Both the position numbers and the translations under genes were made by a program. From KLAP211 sp964650085 (GTDB taxonomy: Bacteria; Patescibacteriota; Dojkabacteria; J137): a stretch of DNA of 8,458 bases. The notes under the pieces were generated by a model. The model searched no databases, was not told where the DNA came from, and saw nothing but the letters and a program-made list of their open reading frames with translations. Shown piece after piece: positions 1-5,907 of the stretch (position 1 is the stretch's first letter; each line of letters begins with the position of its first letter). The DNA lies in the NCBI GenBank assembly GCA_964650085.1, contig CAZYSE010000046.1, positions 1 through 8,458 of the forward strand, given 5' to 3'.

Positions 1-12
1 GAGAAATATAAA

Positions 13-1053
13 TTACATCGAAGCTAGTCGATATTTTGTACCTCTTCCTTGTCCTTCAATCTTTAATAGATTTTTGTCTACTAGGTCGTTTAAATCTCTA
101 AACGCTGTCATTGTAGATACTTCCATCATGTGGCAATAGTCCTCTCTTTTAATCGATGGAACTGTCTGTAGATATCTCAACGCTTTTAGCTGTCGAGGAT
201 TTAAGTCTAAGAAAGGTTGTTTCTTAGCTTTATCGTCATCTAGCAACATATCGGAAACTGCTTCTCGAACATCCAAAAGATCCTTATTTAAAGTGTCTAA
301 GAATGTTTCAACGAATGCTGACATATCGTTATTATTTCTTGAGAGTCTGATTGCTTCTACAAATCTATCAAAATTTATATAAATGTTTTTTGCTAATGAA
401 GTATAAGTTTTTAGGGACAGCCCTGCTTTGTTCAACAAGTAATCTACAATTGCAATTGTTGTAATCTTATTTCCATAATTATACGGAGAAATATCAAGCA
501 ATTTGTAAAAGATGATCCCAACTCTTATTAGAGGGGTTACGGTAGTTGTAGAATTGCTATACCAATCGATAACATTTGCTAGATCTACTTCTGGGTTTTC
601 TATAGCTTTGTTCTTTAGTTCATACCAATCGTCGTATTTATCTGGAGTGTTTTCAGTATATATAGCTCTAAAGTTTAGATCCTCAGTCCGCTGAACTCCG
701 TTAAGTAACATTCTGTTCAACTGTGTGAGAATTGGGGAATCTACTTCTGCATAACCATCGACTGCTGTCGAATGAGTGAATTCTTTAACAATTTTAAAGT
801 TCTTCAACAGCTGTAAGCGTTCGTCTTGAATATCCACATTTGATCCAGTCACAATTCTTTCAGCATCTTTAGTCTGAATCTCAAGTCCTAATAGCTGTGC
901 CAGATAAAAAATATCGTGGCTCTTCGCGTTTAATTGAAGTTTAGCTTTAATGCTATTAGATAGATCTAGTAACTGCACTGCAGTTTTGTTTGCTTCGATC
1001 TTAACTAGTCTTGTTACGATTCTGTCGTTGTAAGTGAATTTGGGTTCTAACAT
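13..1053 (-). CDS. Fic-fold protein with degenerate active site and C-terminal winged helix
   Basis: The 346-residue protein has the layout of a Fic family protein: an N-terminal Fic_N-like helical part (about 1-95), a Fic core (about 155-265) and a C-terminal winged helix-turn-helix (about 283-344; residues 285-292 LNPRQLKA, then a recognition helix near 311-324 and a GRGTKYRL wing). The Fic signature HPFxxGNGRxxR is recognisable by position at residues 189-200 (SPYNYGNKITTI), but only P190, G194 and N195 remain. The catalytic His is Ser189, the acidic residue is Tyr193 and both Arg are Ile, so AMP transfer is not expected. The preserved winged helix suggests a DNA-binding or regulatory role (inference). 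The gene follows glyA by 12 bases, but an extended -10 overlapping the glyA stop codon and ending six bases before the ATG suggests its own leaderless transcript. The stop is TAA. The Fic ancestry is fairly sure; the target is unknown. Confidence 0.8.
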   Translation of the reverse strand: MLEPKFTYNDRIVTRLVKIEANKTAVQLLDLSNSIKAKLQLNAKSHDIFYLAQLLGLEIQTKDAERIVTGSNVDIQDERLQLLKNFKIVKEFTHSTAVDGYAEVDSPILTQLNRMLLNGVQRTEDLNFRAIYTENTPDKYDDWYELKNKAIENPEVDLANVIDWYSNSTTTVTPLIRVGIIFYKLLDISPYNYGNKITTIAIVDYLLNKAGLSLKTYTSLAKNIYINFDRFVEAIRLSRNNNDMSAFVETFLDTLNKDLLDVREAVSDMLLDDDKAKKQPFLDLNPRQLKALRYLQTVPSIKREDYCHMMEVSTMTAFRDLNDLVDKNLLKIEGQGRGTKYRLASM

Positions 1054-1059
1054 ATCTTA

Positions 1060-1068
1060 ATTGTATCA
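1060..1068 (-). promoter_or_regulatory. Extended -10 promoter for the Fic-like gene
   Basis: Reading the minus strand, TGATACAAT forms an extended -10 (TG, one base, TACAAT). The hexamer ends six bases before the ATG at 1053, so transcription would begin at or next to the start codon. The TGA of this element is also the glyA stop codon. No -35 match is seen at the usual distance, which an extended -10 can tolerate. There is no Shine-Dalgarno sequence. Confidence 0.55.
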
Positions 1069-2481
1069 CATAGGTAGGGGGAACTGGCTACAGATTCCCT
1101 CGACTTCCCTTCTCAGTAAAGCCAATTCAGAATTTTCTTTTGTTAATATTTCGCTTATTTTAATATTAAACTCTTTAAAAGTTTCAGTTTTTATATTTTG
1201 CGCAATACTCACTGCAGAATTGATGATTTGAAAGATTTCTCTCACTTCCGTTTCTTTAAATCCTCGAGTCGTAATAAAGGGCGTTCCGAATCTAACTCCT
1301 GAAGGAGAAACGGGAGTTCCTTTTTCAAATGGAACAGTATTCTTGTTTGCGATAATACCAATAGTTGCTAGTACTCTAGCCACTGCTCTCCCCGAAATAT
1401 TCTTACCGGAAAAGTCTACCAAAACCATATGCTTGTCCGTTCCTCCGCTCACTACTCTGTAGCCTGATTCAATGAAAAGATCTGCAAGCAGCTTCGCATT
1501 TGCAACAACCTGTTCTCCATATTTTTTAAATTCTGGAGTATCTGCCTCATAAAGAGCTTGGAGTAAACCGGCGATTGTGTGATTGAATGGTCCTCCTAGA
1601 AGCCCAGGCATTACTGATTTGTTAACTGCATCAATAAATTCTTTCTTACACATTACAACTGCACCTCTTGGTCCACGTAAGGTTTTATGAGTAGTAAATG
1701 TAACAAAATCCGCATACGGAAATGGCGAAGGGTGAACCCCAGCAGCAATCAATCCGGCTTCATGCGCAACATCCGCAAGAAAAATTACTTTGTTTCCAGT
1801 TTCTATTTCGTAAGTATCTAGTGCTTCTCTAATTTTTTTATAATCTGTAAATCGTGGGTAGGCTGTACCTCCTGTTATAAATAGCTTTGGTTTGTAGGTT
1901 CTTAAATGTTCAATTAATTTATCATAATTAATCAGTTCAGTTTCTGGATCTACTCGATATTGAATGATGTTGTAAATCTTTGAGTTGAAATTTGACTTAA
2001 CTGAACCGCCTAAATATACTTCTGCCTCAGCCGAATCCGTATTTTTGGATCTTGGATCTTGGACCTTGGATTCTTCCGTTTTCGGATTATAGCTCCAGCC
2101 GTGACTCAAATGTCCTCCATCTGGTAAGTACATTGATAAAATTGTGTCACCAGGATTTAAAACCGCATTATAAACAGTTAAATTAGCAGTACTACCTGAA
2201 AGTACTTGAACGTTTGCATCCCAGGCATCTTGAAGAGCCTCATTATCCCCCAACATCACTTTCTTCACCATTCTGATACAGTCGGCTTCTAGCTCGTCTA
2301 CAACTTCATTTCCTTCATAGTATCTAGCTCCTATGTTACCCTCAGAATATTTATGCATGAACACAGAACCAGTTGCTTCCCGCACTGCTTTTGAAGTGAA
2401 ATTTTCAGACGGAATAAGATTGATTGTATTTTCCTGTCGAAATTCTTCTTGTTGTATTAGTTTTGCTACCTTTTCGTTCAT
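1066..2481 (-). CDS. glyA: Serine hydroxymethyltransferase (glycine hydroxymethyltransferase)
   Basis: This PLP-dependent cytosolic enzyme interconverts serine and glycine while moving a one-carbon unit to or from tetrahydrofolate. Numbered from an upstream in-frame ATG at 2499, the family landmarks are IPSEN (29-33), YSEGNIGARYYEGNE (51-65, catalytic Glu53), SGSTAN (101-106), GGHLSHG (128-134), DVAH (243-246, Asp and His next to PLP), TTHKTLRGPRGA (269-280, Schiff-base Lys272) and the substrate-carboxylate Arg403 in GVRFGTP. All key residues are present. About 30 residues are inserted between HG134 and the NSKIYN stretch compared with E. coli GlyA, and part of this is coded by a four-copy heptamer repeat. 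I prefer the ATG at 2481 (471 residues) because a TGATAAAAT promoter lies between the two ATGs; starting at 2499 would add MIKSFF. The stop is TGA. The transporter gene lies upstream on the same strand, separated by a repeat array. Confidence 0.95.
   Translation of the reverse strand: MNEKVAKLIQQEEFRQENTINLIPSENFTSKAVREATGSVFMHKYSEGNIGARYYEGNEVVDELEADCIRMVKKVMLGDNEALQDAWDANVQVLSGSTANLTVYNAVLNPGDTILSMYLPDGGHLSHGWSYNPKTEESKVQDPRSKNTDSAEAEVYLGGSVKSNFNSKIYNIIQYRVDPETELINYDKLIEHLRTYKPKLFITGGTAYPRFTDYKKIREALDTYEIETGNKVIFLADVAHEAGLIAAGVHPSPFPYADFVTFTTHKTLRGPRGAVVMCKKEFIDAVNKSVMPGLLGGPFNHTIAGLLQALYEADTPEFKKYGEQVVANAKLLADLFIESGYRVVSGGTDKHMVLVDFSGKNISGRAVARVLATIGIIANKNTVPFEKGTPVSPSGVRFGTPFITTRGFKETEVREIFQIINSAVSIAQNIKTETFKEFNIKISEILTKENSELALLRREVEGICSQFPLPM
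2045..2072 (-). repeat. glyA: Four tandem heptamers inside glyA
   Basis: Four consecutive 7-base units fill this stretch exactly: plus-strand TTGGATC twice, then TTGGACC, then TTGGATT; on the coding strand the unit is TCCAAGA with one-base variants. Because 7 is not a multiple of 3, three units encode a seven-residue peptide unit, seen here as SKVQDPR followed by SKN (about residues 144-153 from the 2499 start). The run falls within the insertion after the conserved HG motif and does not break the reading frame. Two other period-7 arrays in this window are intergenic. Confidence 0.75.
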
Positions 2482-2489
2482 AAAGAAAG

Positions 2490-2498
2490 ATTTTATCA
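2490..2498 (-). promoter_or_regulatory. Extended -10 promoter for glyA, deciding its start
   Basis: On the minus strand TGATAAAAT is an extended -10 element whose hexamer TAAAAT ends eight bases before the ATG at 2481. It would start transcription within a base or two of that ATG. It overlaps the codons that follow the alternative ATG at 2499, so both cannot be right. No Shine-Dalgarno sequence precedes either ATG. Confidence 0.5.
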
Positions 2499-2505
2499 TA
2501 ATTGT

Positions 2506-2582
2506 GCGATGAGCTGTGGGTTTTGAGCTGTGGGCTTTGAGCTGTGAGCTACAAAAGTTATAAGTTTTAGGTCTTAATCTTA
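2506..2582. repeat. Degenerate tandem array of 7-base units between the transporter and glyA
   Basis: Eleven consecutive 7-base units can be read from 2506 to 2582. The clearest are GCTGTGG (2513 and 2527), GCTTTGA (2534) and GCTGTGA (2541), alternating in a 14-base super-period; the later units, such as AAGTTAT and AAGTTTT, are more diverged. The period may continue weakly to the transporter stop at 2620. The units are contiguous, with no unique spacers, so this is not a CRISPR. It resembles the short heptameric tandem repeats known from cyanobacterial genomes; relatedness is not implied. It ends just upstream of the glyA promoter. Confidence 0.75.
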
Positions 2583-2619
2583 TTCCTTTTCTTTTACTTA
2601 ACCTTCATTCTTAATCTTT

Positions 2620-3861
2620 TTATATTTGTCTCAATCTTTTAATCGGGAGTTTAAGTTTTTGTGGAGTTACAAGTAATAAGAAGCTTCCTAGAATGATTGA
2701 TATAAATCCAAAAATTATGAAAGTAGTATAAAACCCAAATGTTTGAACAAGCAGTCCCGCAAGTAATGGACCAATAATATATCCGACTGAATGCGTTGAT
2801 TGGTAGATAGCTTCGATGTGTACATCGAATTCCTTTGCCCTGCTTTCCAAATCACTAAATACTGCTCGCATTAGTATTGCCGAAACAGCTCCAAATCCAC
2901 TAAAAACGCTTACAACAATTAGCAGCAAAAAATTGTTGTGAATTACTATCAGCGGAACGACAGTTAGTCCAGCTAAGATTAGAAATGCAAAACTTAGTAC
3001 TTTTTTTCTCTTTTTTATTATCATTCTAGAAAACCCAAACGAGAATAGAAGTTCTGGCAAGGTGTAAGATACTATTAGTATCCATCCCAATCCCATCCCT
3101 CCGAATTCTGCTTCTCCAAACAAACCTCCAAAAGTCCAAAAGAACGAATTTACTATTGTAAGAAATATTAAAACCAATAACATTGGATAAGTTTTAGACT
3201 CTATAACAGCCCAGTACTTGATTTCCGAAACAAAAGATAGAACGTGTAAGAATTTGGATTCTCTATTTATTGTTAAATTTTTATCATCTGGAATTCTCAG
3301 AAGAACCAATGCAAAAATTATTGATATAAAGTACAAGATAAACACCACTGCTCTTGCAACCACCTGATCTGCACTCAATGTTATAGAAGCGACAATTGGT
3401 CCGACAAATGCGCAAAAAGATAAAAATGAATACATAATCCCCCAAGTTTTAGTGAAGTTTTTTTCTTTATCAATTTCAACTATCGCTTCTTGTCTCGCAA
3501 ATCCAAGAAATTCATAATAAACTCCCCAGCAAATTGCTGATATCACAAAAAGGATGGGCTGATTCAAATCTCTACCCAGAAACAAAGTAATTGGAAATAA
3601 TAATCCGAGAACAACACCTATTGCATGATTGGTTCTCCAAGATAAACTTGGGAAAAATATTGGAAAAATTAAATCAAATATTAGCCCCGCAGTCGAGGAA
3701 GTAGCCATAATAATTCCTACGAGAGTAAACGATAAAACTGTTTGTTCAACTAACACAGGGAATAGGTATGAAAGAATTGCGTCACCTAAGAATAGAAAAA
3801 GCGAAGAGATTAAAAGTAATGATAACTTGTTAGATTGTGGTAGTAGTTGTAAAAACTTCAT
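2620..3861 (-). CDS. Major facilitator superfamily-type membrane transporter
   Basis: The 413-residue protein is strongly hydrophobic, with about twelve membrane segments near residues 13-35, 42-70, 78-95, 101-120, 140-160, 170-190, 222-247, 255-275, 286-306, 310-333, 354-374 and 378-398. A longer hydrophilic stretch around 191-221 joins two six-helix halves, as in MFS carriers. The basic MIIKKRKK stretch (280-287) between helices 8 and 9 and the SVGYIIGPLLAGLL helix 11 (358-371) are typical of MFS efflux permeases. The classical helix 2-3 GxxxDRxGRR signature is not intact. The substrate cannot be told; drug or metabolite efflux is the default guess. The start is supported by TACAAT ending six bases before the ATG. 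The stop is TAA. The gene is complete although the assembly gap begins 45 bases upstream of it. Confidence 0.8.
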   Translation of the reverse strand: MKFLQLLPQSNKLSLLLISSLFLFLGDAILSYLFPVLVEQTVLSFTLVGIIMATSSTAGLIFDLIFPIFFPSLSWRTNHAIGVVLGLLFPITLFLGRDLNQPILFVISAICWGVYYEFLGFARQEAIVEIDKEKNFTKTWGIMYSFLSFCAFVGPIVASITLSADQVVARAVVFILYFISIIFALVLLRIPDDKNLTINRESKFLHVLSFVSEIKYWAVIESKTYPMLLVLIFLTIVNSFFWTFGGLFGEAEFGGMGLGWILIVSYTLPELLFSFGFSRMIIKKRKKVLSFAFLILAGLTVVPLIVIHNNFLLLIVVSVFSGFGAVSAILMRAVFSDLESRAKEFDVHIEAIYQSTHSVGYIIGPLLAGLLVQTFGFYTTFIIFGFISIILGSFLLLVTPQKLKLPIKRLRQI

Positions 3862-3867
3862 GTACCA

Positions 3868-3873
3868 ATTGTA
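3868..3873 (-). promoter_or_regulatory. -10 hexamer for the transporter gene
   Basis: TACAAT on the minus strand ends exactly six bases before the ATG at 3861, implying a leaderless message. It sits inside an imperfect palindrome, TGTAC-N5-GTACA (3861-3875), spanning the -10 and the start codon, which could serve as an operator. There is no convincing -35 and no Shine-Dalgarno sequence. Confidence 0.5.
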
Positions 3874-3906
3874 CAGGAAAGCAAAATTGTATTAAAGTAA
3901 TGGGGT

Positions 3907-3916
3907 NNNNNNNNNN
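3907..3916. other. Assembly gap (10 Ns)
   Basis: Ten ambiguous bases join two contigs in the divergent intergenic region between the transporter and the 531-residue gene. The octamer TAAAGTAA occurs on both sides (3893-3900 and 3917-3924), so the contig ends may overlap or contain a small repeat, and the true spacing is unknown. Neither flanking gene is cut: the transporter ATG is on the left contig, and an in-frame TAA (3922-3924) precedes the ATG at 3931 on the right. Confidence 0.95.
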
Positions 3917-3930
3917 TAAAGTAAAAACTC

Positions 3931-5526
3931 ATGTCAAATATTGAACAAGCTATTGAGGGTTCGAACACAATCCAGATTCCACAAGATGTCCAACAGCGGG
4001 TTGAGAACTATAGAAAAGGTAATCCTAAAGCAGCAGTTAGCATTTTTGATCTTCAATCAGTTCCTATCGAACGCAGTCAGCCAGGTTTGTTGTCGTTAAG
4101 AAAACAAGAAACTGCTCCTTTACCCCAAACAGTTATAGAAGATGCCAGAGCTGGCCTCCTTGCGTTAATTCCCATAATGTTGAGAGAAAAAACGCCTGTA
4201 GTTTCTGAAAGGTCAAATAAAGTAGTTTCTCCCAATGCAGCCATTGATGGTTTGAGTAGCAGATTCATTACAGGCGGAGTTACTTTGTCTGAAGTATCAG
4301 GTGTACCCGATAGATATACTATGTATGTGAACGATGGTGACTTTTCTCATGATAATCCACAGTCTCAGATGAATGTTTTACGGCTAGACAAATTAAACGA
4401 CAGCAGTCTCGATCACCCAGCACCTATAGCTATTGGCAGAGATGAGTTTTTAATTTTGCGTTATAAATTAGACGGTCAAGAAGTATCCGAGATGCTCGGC
4501 ACTCATAATGATTTGTATGTAGTCTCTAACTATGGTGGGCCAAGACTCCAAAACGAATCAATTCAACAGTGGATTGATAGAGAAATCTTAACAGCTTACA
4601 CAAACATAGCAGAGAGATATAATTTACGTTTTCAACCAACGGATTTACAAGATTACTCAGCCAGGCAAGAACTTGATCGGATAATATCCATGGATCTTCA
4701 ACTACTAAATGGAGTCAATGATATCTTAGAAGAAGAAGCTTTTGAAAGTGCATTTACTAATAAAGCTGTAGAGTTCGACGAATCCCTAAAACCATTCCTA
4801 GACGATCTTGTGTCCAGTTTAAGAAATGATCTAGCAGAAGCAAGAACCAAACTAAATACGCAATTACAAAAAGAACTAACTGACGATGAACTCCAGGAGT
4901 TAGGTTATGAAGCCATAATGAAACAAGACGAAGGCGAAACATTAACATCCACCGAAAACCTTGCATTAACGTGTTTTACATATTCCCTAGCGCTTGGTAG
5001 TTATGAAACGGATGTACAAACAGGAAAAGCATCGTTGAACATTTTGCGAGAGATGCTCACAGATCTATTGCCTCCAAGTTATAGGATGGACAAACTGCTG
5101 GAAGGAACTAGCTACTCTGAAAATCAAATCCCTGAAAAGTTTGGCCAATTTTTTGATTCAAAAATCAAAGCTTTGCCGGAAATTGAGGCAGATTTAAACA
5201 CGACAGTTACCAAACTAGAAGATATCCTAGAAGAAGCAAGCAGAATCCTTGATGCAGGAAAACAGAAAGCGCGGAATAGAAGACATTCTTGGAGCCAACT
5301 AATTCAAAATACTAAACTAGCTCCTGCTATTGACTATGTTCGTAACAACTTTGGTAATGCTGGAGATGATATAGAAACTAAGCTTCGTCAATTTTACGAA
5401 AACAGAAAACAAAAGGGTGCGGCGCAACAACTCAAAAAAGACCACCCCGAAGGTTACTCTGTGAGCTCTGTAGCAGTCTCAGATCGAAGAGCATCACTAA
5501 CAATGGCTGATGTTCTCTCTATGTAA
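3931..5526 (+). CDS. Hypothetical protein, 531 residues, family not recognised
   Basis: I do not recognise this protein. It has no signal peptide or membrane segment, so it is probably cytoplasmic, and its only cysteine is Cys348. The N-terminal part (1-105) is mixed and polar. Residues 110-205 look beta-rich (for example RFITGGVTLSEV, DRYTMYVNDGDF, DEFLILRYKL, DLYVVSNYGG). Residues 210-500 look helical and acidic, with likely coiled-coil stretches near 285-325 and 415-448, followed by a basic patch (KQKARNRRH, 444-452) and another lysine-rich helix (483-503). The last 30 residues are polar and probably flexible. The start is the first ATG after an in-frame TAA at 3922-3924. A weak -10-like TAAAGT (3917-3922) lies eight bases before it, but the rest of its promoter is lost in the gap. 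The stop is TAA. A continuous 1.6-kb frame with ordinary codon use supports a real gene. Confidence 0.85.
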   Translation: MSNIEQAIEGSNTIQIPQDVQQRVENYRKGNPKAAVSIFDLQSVPIERSQPGLLSLRKQETAPLPQTVIEDARAGLLALIPIMLREKTPVVSERSNKVVSPNAAIDGLSSRFITGGVTLSEVSGVPDRYTMYVNDGDFSHDNPQSQMNVLRLDKLNDSSLDHPAPIAIGRDEFLILRYKLDGQEVSEMLGTHNDLYVVSNYGGPRLQNESIQQWIDREILTAYTNIAERYNLRFQPTDLQDYSARQELDRIISMDLQLLNGVNDILEEEAFESAFTNKAVEFDESLKPFLDDLVSSLRNDLAEARTKLNTQLQKELTDDELQELGYEAIMKQDEGETLTSTENLALTCFTYSLALGSYETDVQTGKASLNILREMLTDLLPPSYRMDKLLEGTSYSENQIPEKFGQFFDSKIKALPEIEADLNTTVTKLEDILEEASRILDAGKQKARNRRHSWSQLIQNTKLAPAIDYVRNNFGNAGDDIETKLRQFYENRKQKGAAQQLKKDHPEGYSVSSVAVSDRRASLTMADVLSM

Positions 5527-5628
5527 AAACTTGTAACAATATAATCTTTAGCATTAAAGTTTGGAATTTTTTCGTGAGGAATAGGTGAATTTACTTTACA
5601 AACGTAAAGAAACACATTACTATATTTG

Positions 5629-5728
5629 AAGTTGTCTTAAAGATCCTCGGCCGAGTCTCGACTCTTTCTGGAATTTATAATTTGGTTCGCGTACATACCA
5701 ACTAAACTTTTCAGTTTAAAGGCAACTT
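5629..5728 (+). ncRNA. Candidate structured RNA closed by a 10-base-pair helix
   Basis: AAGTTGTCTT (5629-5638) can pair along its full length with AAGGCAACTT (5719-5728), with one G-U pair. Inside, three short arms are possible: AAAGA/TCTTT (5639-5643 with 5663-5667), TTGGT/ACCAA (5682-5686 with 5697-5701) and TAAACT/AGTTTA with a TTTC loop (5703-5718). The first and last arms abut the closing helix, giving a multibranch shape. The G-U pair would be an A-C mismatch on the minus strand, so the plus strand is favoured. A TATAAT at 5540-5545 could drive it. It matches no RNA family I know (not tRNA, RNase P, tmRNA or SRP RNA). Short helices in AT-rich DNA arise by chance, so this is tentative. 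Confidence 0.25.
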
Positions 5729-5895
5729 ACTTCTTCCAAAAAGAATCATTTAGATCATACCAATCCCACCATTTATATTCAACGAAAATCTGAGTATACC
5801 TACATCTAGTCTAACGAGAGACCGTATATACCTAAAATATATTTTTAACATCATATGTCGTTTAATATTAGCTTTTCTTTTAGTGGCTTAAAAAG

Positions 5896-5901
5896 TATAA
5901 T
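5896..5901 (+). promoter_or_regulatory. Consensus -10 hexamer for prfB
   Basis: A perfect TATAAT ends six bases before the prfB ATG at 5908, so the message would start at or near the start codon. There is no good -35 match at 17 bases (the hexamer there is TTTTCT) and no Shine-Dalgarno sequence. The geometry is the same as for three other genes in the window. Confidence 0.6.
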
Positions 5902-5907
5902 AATTGC

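Larger units (their letters stand above)
5527..5907. other. 381-base intergenic region without a protein gene
   Basis: Between the 531-residue gene and prfB I see no credible coding frame on either strand and no tRNA. It holds a perfect TATAAT (5540-5545), a small hairpin CTTTAC-AAAC-GTAAAG (5594-5609), the possible structured RNA at 5629-5728, a GC-rich palindrome CTCGGCCGAG (5646-5655) that stands out in AT-rich surroundings, two pairs of 8-base direct repeats (CATACCAA at 5694 and 5756; TATACCTA at 5795 and 5827), and the prfB promoter at its right end. It is by far the longest non-coding stretch in the window. Confidence 0.7.

Noticed and set aside
2482..2499. Upstream ATG at 2499 as the glyA start
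   Set aside because: It adds only MIKSFF, overlaps the extended -10 element at 2490-2498 and has no suitably placed -10 of its own. The ATG at 2481 fits the promoter geometry better, though 2499 cannot be excluded.
2506..2582. CRISPR array
   Set aside because: Units are 7 bases, contiguous and degenerate, with no unique spacers, and no cas genes are nearby. The same applies to 7602-7692.
3629..3895. An 88-codon plus-strand frame over the 5' end of the transporter gene
   Set aside because: It is antisense to the transporter's first membrane helices and has no promoter or recognisable domain.
5546..5572. Intrinsic terminator after the 531-residue gene (CTTTA-GCAT-TAAAG followed by a T run)
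   Set aside because: The stem is only five pairs, nearly all A-T, and the six-T run begins seven bases after it. It is too weak to call.
5682..5701. tRNA T-arm around GGTTCG
   Set aside because: The loop is ten bases rather than seven, and no matching acceptor, D or anticodon arms can be placed on either strand.
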